From assembly GCA_963575745.1 (NCBI GenBank), contig CAUYUJ010017897.1:1-27500 (forward strand): a stretch of 27,500 nucleotides of DNA. Direction: 5' to 3'. This DNA comes from Prorocentrum cordatum. Taxonomy: Eukaryota; Sar; Dinophyceae; Prorocentrales; Prorocentraceae. Every line of letters begins with the position of its first letter. Position 1 is the stretch's first letter. The position numbers and the translations under genes are program-made. Shown piece by piece: positions 1 through 8,291 of this stretch. The notes below the pieces were generated by a model, which ran no database searches, was not told the DNA's origin, and saw nothing but the letters and a program-made list of their open reading frames with translations.

Positions 1-168
1 GGAAAGGGGCCTCACGCGAGATCGCACAGCGACCTCACGCGGCGGCTTACGCGGGCCGCCGGTGCGGCGCGCCACCTTGGAGACGAGGGCGCTCACGCGC
101 CGCCGTGCGCGAAAAGGTTACGTGCCAGCGTCGGTGACGACGGACCCGTTCTTATGTGTCGCTCAAAT

Positions 169-246
169 GGGAGGAGAAGGAGGAAGAGGAGGAAGAGGAG
201 GAAGAGGAGGAGGAGGAGGAGGAGGAGGAGGAGGAGGAGGCGCGGC
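169..246. repeat. GGA/GGAAGA microsatellite
   Basis: The plus strand is an almost pure purine run of GGA and GGAAGA units (the minus strand is TCC). It lies directly 3' (on the minus strand) of the SL-like sequence at 247-268, and a shorter GGA run (267-283) lies on the other side. The poly-Gly and poly-Arg frames across it come from the repeat. Positions 1-168 hold no feature I can support. Confidence 0.9.
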
Positions 247-268
247 CTTAAGCAAAACTGGCTACGGA
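247..268 (-). other. Degenerate spliced-leader (SL) relic
   Basis: Read on the minus strand, this 22-nt stretch matches the dinoflagellate SL exon at 19 of 22 positions (TCCGTAGCCA then GTTTTGCTTAAG where the exon has TTTTGGCTCAAG). It is preceded by a TCC repeat, as is the exact copy at 8129-8150. SL sequence in genomic DNA is expected where trans-spliced mRNAs have been reverse-transcribed and reinserted. No open frame of the SL-bearing element follows it, so it may be an old remnant or a decayed neighbouring copy. A chance match to 19 of 22 is unlikely but not excluded. Confidence 0.6.
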
Positions 269-283
269 GGAGGAGGAGGAGGA

Positions 284-490
284 AGGACACGTATCGGGGG
301 CGACGTGAAGCGCACATCGGTGGGAGGGCATGCCACTTCCCAGGAGCTCGCGTGGCACCCCTTGGCGCCGCCCACTGTTGACGCCAGCCGGCGCCTGCCA
401 TCTCCAAGCGGCGCGACTGCACGACGAGCGCTTCGCCCCCGCCCGCCTGGGCCAGGCCCACTCCCCGAGAGCAGCTTGGACGCCCACCTC
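284..490. other. Flank without recognisable feature
   Basis: GC-rich sequence between the SL relic and the flank of the retrotransposon. Frames on both strands are open by composition, and none has a recognisable domain. Confidence 0.5.
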
Positions 491-511
491 CCGCCGTGGC
501 AGGAGGGTGAG
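491..511 (+). repeat. 21-bp motif, left copy
   Basis: GCCGTGGCAGGAGGGTGAG and two preceding bases recur at 8271-8291 in the same orientation with one mismatch in 21. The left copy abuts the 15-bp direct repeat at 512-526. The right copy lies beyond the GGA tract on the far side of the retrotransposon. Confidence 0.75.
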
Positions 512-526
512 GAGGAGGACTAGGAG
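512..526 (+). repeat. Target-site duplication, left copy (candidate)
   Basis: GAGGAGGACTAGGAG is repeated exactly at 8151-8165. The right copy directly touches the SL-derived 5' end of the LINE. The left copy marks the probable 3' end of the element (minus-strand end ...GTGCCGGA). It is partly low-complexity (GGA), but the internal ACTA makes a chance match less likely. No poly(A) is seen at this junction. Confidence 0.65.
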
Positions 527-2994
527 TCCGGCACCCGCTGGGGAAGCGATCGCATTCTAGCATGCATAAAAACCAAAGGCGGCACATCGGCCTCAAAGAG
601 GTCGCCACCTGGGGCCAAGGACGCCCCACAAATCGGGGTTAAAACTCAAACGAATTCACTTCGGATTCGGCTCGAGCCGCACGGTTCCTGCGCTCCACAG
701 CTCGGGCACCGAGGGCCTCGGCCGTAGCCCGATCTGGGAAGCCGAACAAAGCCAACCCCCTCGCCAAGTCCACCCCCATCCCAGTAGGAGCCGCGGGCGT
801 CAGGCGCTCGGCAGGCGGCCGTGCGAGGGCAGGCTGCTGCTCCAACCCCATCTTGGGTGCCAGCCAGGCCCTCGATGCCTCCGAAATCACCGTCGGCCTG
901 TCGACACGGAAGCCTTTGCGAGACGGATGGTCCCCGCGCAAAATCCAAGCCAATTGCCTGTCACGGCCCGTGGAGCACGCGTGCAAACAATCTGACGCGA
1001 GAGCAGACCTACCCCAGTGGCCTCCTATCTGGCACACGGCTCCGCACGAAGAGCACAGAGCTATCGAGCCAGCGGCCAACCCATTCGAGTCGAAGACCGC
1101 GGCCTCCAAAACCGAATGGTTCCGGGCGGGCCAAGGGGCCAGCTCAGGCCACAAGACAGCAGCAGCAGGGGCGGTCTCCGACTGGGTCGCAGCCTGCTGG
1201 GACCCATGAGGGGCCTCTTCATGAACCTCCCCAGTCCCACCCGCACTGCCCCGCCCGTCGCACCGCCCCCCACCACAAGAGGGAAGAGGAGGGAGGTCGA
1301 GGTCCACATGCTTGAGCCAGTCTAGGCTCACGTGGTCAAACACCTTCGAATTTCCGATCCGGGCCTCCTGCTCAGCCGCGAAGCGGGAAACAAGGCGGGC
1401 CATCTCATGGCACCCCTCAACCACAAGGAGGTCGTCGGGGGCGAGCCTGCCTAGCTCAGCACCTTTTTTTGCATACGAGTCCGCGGCACGGTTGCCCAGC
1501 AGCTGGAGGCGGCTCAATTTTCCTTCCAACACGTCGCGATCCGAGAAATGAGCCGGCACCTTATGGACCACGACGCCATCCAGCTTATCGCGCACATGCT
1601 GCCACAGGTGCGACCGAGGGTTATCCGGGCACACTGCGGAGGACGGATCGCGGGCCAGATCGGCCGTACCAGAACAATCGATGTGAAGATTGACTCCGGG
1701 CGTCACCAGAGCGTGGCGGACGAGGGAGACAATGGCGAAATCCTCGCCATCACGAGCAACCTGGTCGGGGGCAACGCTGCGGGGCACACGCCCCCAGATC
1801 GCACGAAAGACCTTCCCCCACCCGTCCGTCACAACCACCGCCCATCCCGAAGCCCGAATCCGGGGCAGTAGGGGCTCAAAAGCGGAGCCGTCAGTGAACA
1901 CGTGGGATCCCTCCTCCAAAATCAGCACCTCTGCAGGCCAATTAAACCTATACACGGTGTCCTCGGGAGGGCCGGGCGGGGTCCTGAACCAGCACGTCGG
2001 GTCAGGCAGGACCCCGCGAGCAAAAAGTTCCTGGGCCCGTGGGGATAAGGTTGAAACGACGACCGCGGCAGCCCTCAGGTCAGGGCCCAGGCAGTCCCTA
2101 CGCCACGCGGCGTGCGCAGGGCACCTAAATCGGCGATGAAACAGTGTCCCAGGGCTCTCGCTGCACAATAGACACAAATGCGAAATGTCCTGGCAGCGCT
2201 CTGCAAAGCGCTGCTGGCACCAGTACCTGTTGGCCAGAAGGCCTCTCAGGCAATTGCGGCAGTGAGCCGTCCATGAAGCCGAATCGCACGACAACAAATC
2301 CAGGGCGGGCCTGAGGCATATCGGTCCAACCCACTCGCTTCCAAAGTGGGCCTGGCGCGCCTGCTCGTCAGCCACGATAGCATCGGCGACAGCTTCACGA
2401 ACGCGCATTTCGAAAAAGGAGGGCGAGAAAGACGACAGGTCCCAAGACCTCCCGAAACCATCAATCAGAGATTCGTTTTCAAAATCGAGACGCCATCCAA
2501 TCCTGGCCAAGGAGAGCACCAACGCCGCCACGGGCTGGCTGGCGGCACTCCAAGGTTTCACCTTGGCCGACACGCGCACGGCATCCTGAAACGCAGAAGC
2601 CAAGACAGCTTTCGAAACAGATTTATTCCACCAGACAGAAACAAATGTCTTGACCGCCGCCACCGTGACATAGGACAGCGGGTCCTTCTGGGGCCCCCCA
2701 CTAAGGAGCAGCGTGAGTCCCAGGGACGACCCAGGCTGCAGGGGTCCAAAAGAACGAGCCGCTGAGACTCGAAGGGCGCGAAGGGCCGAATTGCCGAGAC
2801 CCATGATGTGGGCCCCCCACGTCGCCTTGGCGGCAGGCCCCGCCCTGCACGCCCGACCCGCCGCCCTCCCCCGACCAATTTTCTGGGGCCTGCCTGCCGC
2901 GGCGCATGCAGCACCGAGGCGAGAGGCCTGCGTAGGCACGTGCCTGTGGCGGCCGTTTGTCGCATCACCGCCCAAATCGCGGTGCGCCGAAACG

Positions 2995-3001
2995 AAAAAA
3001 A
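2995..3001 (-). other. A7 tract at second ORF2 frameshift
   Basis: Upstream the protein reads ..DWPFDASFFRFG and soon hits a stop at 2965. The frame that carries the downstream domains (NLGGDATNG-like through RNase H) differs by exactly one extra base. A homopolymer is the natural site for a 1-nt gain, either real or a sequencing error. Confidence 0.55.
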
Positions 3002-3160
3002 CTGGCGTCGAACGGCCAATCCGGATCCGCCAGCAGGGCCTCGGCCAGCTCCGCAGAGGAGGAAAGGCAGCAAGTCTTGCCCCAATTGAGTGGCAGGCCC
3101 AGTCGGTCCATCTCAGCGATAACTGTGTTGGCAGCCTGGACCAGCTGCCGGGCCACCACC

Positions 3161-3180
3161 CGCAGGCCCCCGCAGGCCCC
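3161..3180 (-). repeat. 10-bp tandem duplication causing first ORF2 frameshift
   Basis: CGCAGGCCCC occurs twice in a row. The reading frame before it and the frame of the ~65-aa continuation after it differ by exactly the shift a 10-bp insertion would cause. The duplication falls just after the RT motif C. Confidence 0.8.
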
Positions 3181-6100
3181 CGATGGCGTGGACCTTGATG
3201 TCGTCGACGAGGTTGAGCGGCCTGCACACGGGCGTCTCCACCGAGATGGTCCTGAGCACGCAGAGGGCGAGGAGTTTGACGACTCCTGTAGCGCAGGAGC
3301 AGCCCGCGATCACCGTGCCGTTGGGTATCACCTCCCTGGAGGTCGCCCCAAGCCAGCGCACTCGCCGCGGACCGCGGTAGAGCGCGCACAACGCCCGTAG
3401 CAAGCGCTCGTCAAAGCCGTAGTGGCGGCTGGCCGCCCGCATGGCGGCGTGGGAGACGTGCTCGAAGAACTTCGAGATGTCGAAATACAGAGTGCCGCTG
3501 ACCATATCGTGGCGCTTCGCATGCACCACGAGCAAGTTATGGATGTAGGCTGCCCTGTCCGGCGCCGTGCCCCCGCTCTTGCCCCAGAAGAACGTCGAGT
3601 CAACGCTGCGTTCCCAACGCCGAACGTCGAGCTGGCGGACCCGAGACCAGACCCGAGGCCACAGGCTCAGCAAGCCTATCGGCCTGCGACCCTTGTCAGG
3701 CGGGGGCTTCGGGATGAAGACGAACATCGTCGTCCACAGAGGTGGCACCAGGGCTTGCCGCTCCCACTCGTTAAGGATGTCGGTGAACCTGGTCAGCAAG
3801 GCCTCCGACATCTGCTCCAGCGTGCGAGGGTGGAGGTTGTCCCACCCCAGCCCCGTGCGCTTCCCAAAGCTGGTCAGCACTGAGCAGACCTGCCGCACGG
3901 AGATCGGGTCCAACCCAGCTTCAGTGGACCACGCTGCTGCTGGAAGCTCAGACTCGCGGTCGGCTTTGGACCAGAGCGGCAGCCACTCGCGCAGGATGGC
4001 CTCCGCCGCCGCCGAGCCCACCTGCGGGAGGGCATCAGGGTCCCCAGGCAGCACCACGGGCAGCGACTCCACAGGACGAGGCCGAATCAGCCTGTGCGCC
4101 ACGCGGCCTGAGTCGGCAAGGGCCGAAGTGCAGAACTCCCGCCACGCCGCAGACCTCGCCGACGAGTCGGCCCTGCGCCGCCGCTGCAACTCATCCTCCA
4201 GCAGGCCTTCGAACCAGGCCGCCAGCGGGCTATTGCGCTCCGCGAGCCCCAGCCACCTGTCGAGGTCCAGCACGGCTAGGGCCTTGGCCTCAGAGAGCGC
4301 GGGGGGCAGGTGGATCTGCCAGGCCTGCTGGATCAGGCTGGCCCGCAGGCATGCCCTCCTGCCCCTGGATCCCGGGAGGGCTTGGCCCCATCTCAGCAGC
4401 CCGCGCCAGATCTTGAGCAAGCTCCACCAAGCCTCGGTGCCGCTCGAATCATGCAAGCGCTGCTTCCGAGCTTGCACCTCTGCCAAGGGGCGCTGGACCA
4501 GGCGGAGCCCCTTCGAGCGACCCCGGAAGTGACGGTCGCGCCCTGTCTCGATGCCCTGGACGCGGATCAAGTGCTGCTCCGCCAAGTCGAACCAGCGGCC
4601 GCAAGCGCCCTCCAAGTTGCCGAGCGGCTGCAGCAGCTCAGCGTGCTCCCGGTTCCATTCGTCAGTGGGCTGCTCGGCACGGCAGGCCCCGCCATCAGCA
4701 GGAGCGTCCCTCGGCGAGCCGCCAAGGGCGAATGGGCGGCGAGGGTCCTCGATCCAAACCTGAGGCTGCGCCCAGATCTCCCGAATGCGCGTCGCGACCT
4801 GCACGCGCGAGCCCGCAGGCGTGCCAGCATGGGCTACAGCGGCCTCCATGCTGTGGGCCAGGGCCCGCGAGCACACGAAGAAGTCGTACTCGTTGTCCCC
4901 GCAGGTCGGAGCCCCAGGCTGCACAATGATGCCCCCGACCTCATCCACCCACGACAGGGTCGCCAAGTCCTCGGGGGCTGCGTTCCAATCGGCACCCACG
5001 ACGAACGGGTCGGGGAACTGGCCGAGGACCTCGGCCACAGCAGCCAGGATGTCCAGGTTCTCGCCCACCAGCCCAATGGACGTGACCAGGTAGAGGGAGA
5101 CCAACAACAGCGTTGAGCCCTCGCCCAAGTGGGCCCTGCGGACCACCATGCGGTGCTGGAACGCCGACGGCACCTCCACCAGACTCGATACGCCGATGTG
5201 CGACGCAATGGCCAGGGCAACGCCGCCGGAGACGGCCATTCTGTCCGCGCCAGTGCGGCGGGGCCCGCCACTGGCCAAGTGGAGGCCTTGGCCAAGGCAC
5301 CACTGCCTGGCCGCCCCCTCAGCCTCAGCGTCGAAGAACCGAGTCTCCTGGATGAAGACTATGTCGAAACGGCGGCCCTGGGCCGCTGACCACTCCAGCA
5401 CCGAGCGGGCGCCGCCCCAAGTATCGCCATTGAAAGTGGCAATTGCCAGGGAATCGGACAGGGGCGGCTGCCGCTCCCCGATCATCTCCGCCAGCTTGAG
5501 CGGCGGCCGGGCCGCAACCCCTGCGACTGCCCTGGCGGGCGCCTCTGCGCGCCCGGGCCCAGGCCCGGCGCCCGGCAGCACGCCGGCTCTCGGTGACCCT
5601 GGAGGCCCCTCGGCGGCGCCGAGAAGGTCACCGGCCGCGGCGCCGCCTCCGGGGGCGCCTGCACAGGGCTCGGCGGGGCGCCGCGCGGCCGCGGCAGCGC
5701 CAGCAGCGGCTTCGGCAGCGCCCCTGGCGGGCTCGCACGGCGCCGGCAGCGCCCCCGTCGGGCTGGCAGGGGCGGCGCGGCGCCTGCCCTGGCCTTCCGC
5801 TGCTGGGCGGGCATGGCGCCTTGCGCGACGGGCCATGCGTGCCTCATGCGCCTCCCCATCGGCAAGCACGACGCACGAATCCTCGTCGTCGCTGATCTCG
5901 ATGGGAATCATCTGGTAGCCAGGAGGTGCTGGCAAGGCCCCTCCTCCGGACCAGAATCCTGCTGCCGAGGGCGACGGCGGCTCCCGAGGGCGCTCTGGCT
6001 CGCTGGGGGGGCCTCCAGAGCCGCCGGGCAGCGCTGCCAAGGCCGCCCAGCGGGCCGCTTCCGGCGGGGCTGCCGGGCAAGCCGCCGCCGAGCACCAGGA

Positions 6101-6258
6101 GCCGTGCAGCCACACCCAGCTGACGTCGGGGCTCCGATCGAGCCCGACCACCTGCAGGTCAGAGCGGCGCGCGAAGTAGACAAACGGCGACGACGCGGCA
6201 GAGCCCCTCAGACTGCGCGCCATCTGATCTGGTGCACCGTCAACTGCTGAGAAGGTGC

Positions 6259-6512
6259 TCGCAACAGACGCAATAAACAAAAACAAACAAACAAGGAAGA
6301 GAACAAAAGCACAAACAAAAAGAAAGACATGCGCAACAAAAGAAGCATACATAACAAATGTAGAAATAAAAAATCGAAAACATAAAACGCAGCAGGACAA
6401 GAAAAAACACTCAAAAAAAGCATGGACAACTAAAAATCATACAAAAGCTAGAAACAGACAACGAAAGAAAACAACAAAAAAGAAAAAACATAAACAAACA
6501 AAAAAGAAACAA
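6259..6512 (-). promoter_or_regulatory. T-rich (polypyrimidine) spacer between ORF1 and ORF2
   Basis: About 250 bp that is strongly A-rich on the plus strand (T/C-rich on the coding strand) inside an otherwise GC-rich element. On the minus strand it runs into TTGCGTCTGTTGCGAGCACCTTCTCAG, then 20-odd bases to the ORF2 ATG. That is the arrangement expected of a splice acceptor (polypyrimidine tract plus AG), so it could let ORF2 receive its own SL by trans-splicing. The role is inferred; the composition is directly seen. The Phe/Leu-rich 'membrane' peptide it encodes is an artefact of T-richness. Confidence 0.5.
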
Positions 6513-6844
6513 ATTCCGCTGGGCTGCTGCCGAGAATCGGAAAGACCGTAGCCATCATGACGACGAAGCGCATCAAGCTAGAAAGGACCGGCACCCGCAG
6601 GCCCCTTACCAGCTCCCTTGGACATGGTCGTAACCGCAGCGGCCCTGAACCTCTCAAAGGCCAGCTGCACGCCCTCGTCGGACTCGGGGGCCTGGACCCC
6701 AGCCTCGGCGAGCCGCTGCCGCATCTCGCCGACGTCAAACCAGATGGCCGGGGCAGCAGGGACTGGCGGCGGGCCGGCAGCCGCCGAGCCTGCCCCTCCG
6801 CCGCCGCCCCCAGGGGCGCTGCAGGGCACCAGCTGCGCCATCTG

Positions 6845-7025
6845 CTGGGCCGTGCACTGGGGCAACTGCTGCGCCAGACTCTGCACCATGGAGGTCTGGT
6901 CAGGCACCTGGACGCCGAGCCCCACAAGCACCGCCGCAAGCTTGTCCGTGTCCAGCTGAAGGACGGGGACTGCTTGCTGCACCATCTGCTGGGCCGTGCA
7001 CTGGGGCAGCTGCTGCGCCAGACTC
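6845..7025 (-). repeat. Intact copy and partner of the ORF1 internal duplication
   Basis: The coding sequence for VLQLDTDKLAAVLVGLGVQ / VPDQTSMVQSLAQQL / PQCTAQQM is here in one piece. A near-identical copy (about 7240 down to 6975) precedes it on the minus strand, but with a T-rich insert between GCGGCGGTGCT and TCGGCGTTTCAGGTGCC. Comparing the two shows where the insert went in and which bases the first copy lost (ACTCC for ACCTCC, TGGGC for TGGTGC). Confidence 0.75.
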
Positions 7026-7066
7026 TGCCCATGGAGTCTGGTCAGGCACCTGAAACGCCGACACGT

Positions 7067-7203
7067 CCAAAAAAAACAAACATAAAATAAAAAAAGAAAT
7101 AAAACAAAGAAAAAAGCTAAAAAAAAAAAGAAGCAAAGAAAGAAAAAAAAAAAAAATAAAGAGAAAAAGAGAAAAAACAAAAAAAAAAAAAAGAAAAGAA
7201 AGC
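7067..7203 (-). other. T-rich insert inside ORF1
   Basis: About 135 bp, nearly all T with some C/G/A on the coding strand, interrupting the first ORF1 internal repeat. It ends in ..GACGTGTCGGCGTTTCAG followed by GTGCCTG, resembling a polypyrimidine tract and AG acceptor. It could be an intron-like or simple-sequence insertion. A clear GT donor in phase is not evident, although GCG|GTGCTT lies at the other edge. Confidence 0.6.
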
Positions 7204-7979
7204 ACCGCCGCAAGCTTGTCCGTGTCAAGCTGAAGGACGGGGCCTGCCTGGGGAGGCGTCGGGCACTCATCCGTTGACGCGGGCTGCGGCGACGCGGCCA
7301 CCAGCAGCACCTGCTGACGCCGGAAGTCCGCCAACTCGGCCTCCTGCTGCACGATGGCGGCCTTCTCCTTCTGGATGGCCGCCTGCATCTCCACGACCTT
7401 CCGCTGCGAGGCTTCGAGAGACTCGCGGCTCTTCTGAAGGCCTCGTTCGGCCCCCTCAATCTGGCGAAGGAGGATGCGCATCTGCTGGCTCTGAGGCCTG
7501 GCCGCCAGCAGTTCCTGTTGCAGCTGCGATTGCTCAGTCGCCAACTGTTTGGCCAGGCTCTCCCACGCGGCCCCCGAGAAGCTCCTGGCGGCAGCCAGTT
7601 CCTTCTCGACCTCGGCGAGGCGGACCCGAGTGGCCCGCAAGTCGGGCGCCCCCTCACCGTCCGCGTCGATGATGACGGCGTCCGGCGGCTTGCGGGCCTG
7701 CTTGAGCTGCTCTTGCAGCTGCTTGACCTGGGCCGAGAGCTTCTGCACCTCGGCCGACGACCACGGCGGCTCGGACCCCTTGCCCAAACCAGTCCGCTGA
7801 CGCGTGGACGTCGACGGCTCCTTGAGCGCCACGTAGCCGTTAAAGCACTGGCCCTTCGAGCACTTGCACTGGTGGCACTGCTTGTTCTCGGCGAAGTTGA
7901 GGAATGGCTTCCCAGTGCGCTCGTGCACGCAGTGCTTGCAGAACCACTTGCGCTGGTGCACGGGCGGCGGCGGCGCCAT

Positions 7980-8128
7980 CGGCGCGTATGCTCCTGCAGG
8001 AGCTCACCGCCTCCGCGCGCTGGCACGGAGGTCCAGACCTGGGGAGGACCAGGCCGAGGTGACGAGACTGGCCGCGGACTAGCGGTATCCCTGCTGCCTG
8101 GAGGCTGAACAGCCCCCCAGGAAAACAT
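7980..8128 (-). other. 5' leader between SL and ORF1
   Basis: 149 nt between the SL junction and the ORF1 ATG at 7979. An ATG sits immediately after the SL (8128), but it is out of frame with the zinc-finger ORF, so 7979 is preferred as the ORF1 start. Confidence 0.6.
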
Positions 8129-8150
8129 CTTGAGCCAAAATGGCTACGGA
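8129..8150 (-). other. Exact dinoflagellate spliced-leader exon copy
   Basis: On the minus strand the 22 nt read T-CCG-TAGCCATTTTGGCTCAAG, the complete dinoflagellate SL exon with T at the variable first base. It is followed immediately by the 5' leader of ORF1 and preceded immediately by the 15-bp direct repeat. There is no GT donor or Sm-site sequence behind it, so it is not an SL RNA gene. It is an SL that was already spliced onto the mRNA copied into DNA here. Confidence 0.92.
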
Positions 8151-8165
8151 GAGGAGGACTAGGAG
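8151..8165 (+). repeat. Target-site duplication, right copy (candidate)
   Basis: Exact match to 512-526, directly adjoining the SL-derived 5' end of the LINE. It lies at the edge of a GGA microsatellite. Confidence 0.65.
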
Positions 8166-8268
8166 GAGGAGGAGGAGGAGGAGGAGGAGGAGGAGGAGGA
8201 CGAGGAGGAAGAGGAGGGGGAGGAGGAGGGGGAGGGGGAGAAGGAGGAGGAGGAGGAGGAGGAGGACT
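8166..8268. repeat. GGA microsatellite
   Basis: A purine-only run of GGA with GGGGGA variants on the plus strand. It lies immediately beyond the right target-site copy, mirroring the TCC run that precedes the SL relic near 268. Confidence 0.9.
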
Positions 8269-8270
8269 CC

Positions 8271-8291
8271 CTGCCGTGGCAGGAGGGTGAG
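8271..8291 (+). repeat. 21-bp motif, right copy
   Basis: 20 of 21 bases match 491-511. Together with the GGA run and the SL this gives the same order of parts on both sides of the LINE. Confidence 0.75.

Larger units (their letters stand above)
639..6223 (-). pseudogene. LINE ORF2: endonuclease / reverse transcriptase / RNase H, frameshifted
   Basis: The start is the ATG at 6223 (MARSLRGS), just after a T-rich tract and CTTCTCAGCAG. After a ~260-aa Ala/Pro-rich N-terminus, an exonuclease-endonuclease-phosphatase domain spans ~5449-4780 (IATFNGDTWG, FIQETRF, VGADWNA, NEYDFFVCS). Reverse transcriptase spans ~3900-2970: RPIGLL, motif A YFDISKFFE, motif B PNGTVIAGCSCAT, and motif C LVDD in place of YADD. 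All three catalytic Asp are present. The frame then shifts near 3161-3180 (10-bp tandem duplication), continues as VARQLVQAANTVIAEMDRLG..NWGKT, and shifts again near 2995-3001 (A7). RNase H is at ~1905-1440 (VFTDGSAF, NLHIDCSG, GNRAADSYAKKG). A Cys/His C-terminal motif (CSSCGA..QLAWILRGDHP) is at ~1065-905. The stop is at 639. Normally this protein nicks the target and primes cDNA synthesis in the nucleus. Confidence 0.88.
6578..7979 (-). pseudogene. LINE ORF1: zinc finger plus coiled-coil protein, interrupted
   Basis: The ATG at 7979 starts MAPPPPVHQRKWFCKHC. Residues 12-45 hold W-x-C-x2-C...C-x2-C-x-C-x4-C, a RanBP2-like or other small zinc-finger arrangement. Residues ~65-235 are heptad-rich with many Gln, Glu, Lys and Ala (EVQKLSAQVKQLQEQLKQ, EVEKELAAARS), a predicted coiled coil. 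A repeated segment (VLQLDTDKLAAVL..VPDQT..QSLAQQLPQCTAQQM) follows twice. The first copy is split by a T-rich insert at ~7067-7203 and has lost two single bases, which moves the frame; the second copy is whole. The C-terminus runs through a Gly/Ala-rich linker to ..IWFDVGEMRQRLAEAGVQAPES and stops at 6578. Nucleic-acid-binding ORF1 proteins of this plan accompany LINE RNA. The function is inferred from position and the finger; I recognise no named family. Confidence 0.75.
527..8150 (-). mobile_element. LINE-type non-LTR retrotransposon with SL at its 5' end
   Basis: A minus-strand element with the order SL exon (8150-8129), short 5' leader, ORF1 (7979-6578), T-rich spacer, ORF2 with EEP endonuclease, reverse transcriptase and RNase H (6223-639), and a ~110-bp 3' region. 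It is flanked by exact 15-bp direct repeats. Its two-ORF plan and EEP-RT-RNase H order match LINE families. No LTRs, integrase or protease are seen. The SL at the extreme 5' end implies that a trans-spliced transcript was the template for this insertion. Several frameshifts make the copy non-functional as read. Confidence 0.9.

Noticed and set aside
93-629. Minus-strand 178-codon frame with a poly-Leu run
   Set aside because: The run is the TCC microsatellite, and the frame crosses the SL relic and the LINE 3' border.
2990-3389. N-terminal ~130 codons of the 916-codon minus-strand frame
   Set aside because: This part overlaps the RT in another frame and has no coding signal. The frame becomes real only after ~2990.
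6224-6400. N-terminal membrane-like segment extending ORF2 to 6400
   Set aside because: The hydrophobic residues come from the T-rich spacer. The ATG at 6223 is a better start.
6546-6555. CCGTAGCCAT on the plus strand, the first ten bases of an SL
   Set aside because: The next 12 bases do not match, it is on the opposite strand to the element, and no acceptor context is present. Probably chance.
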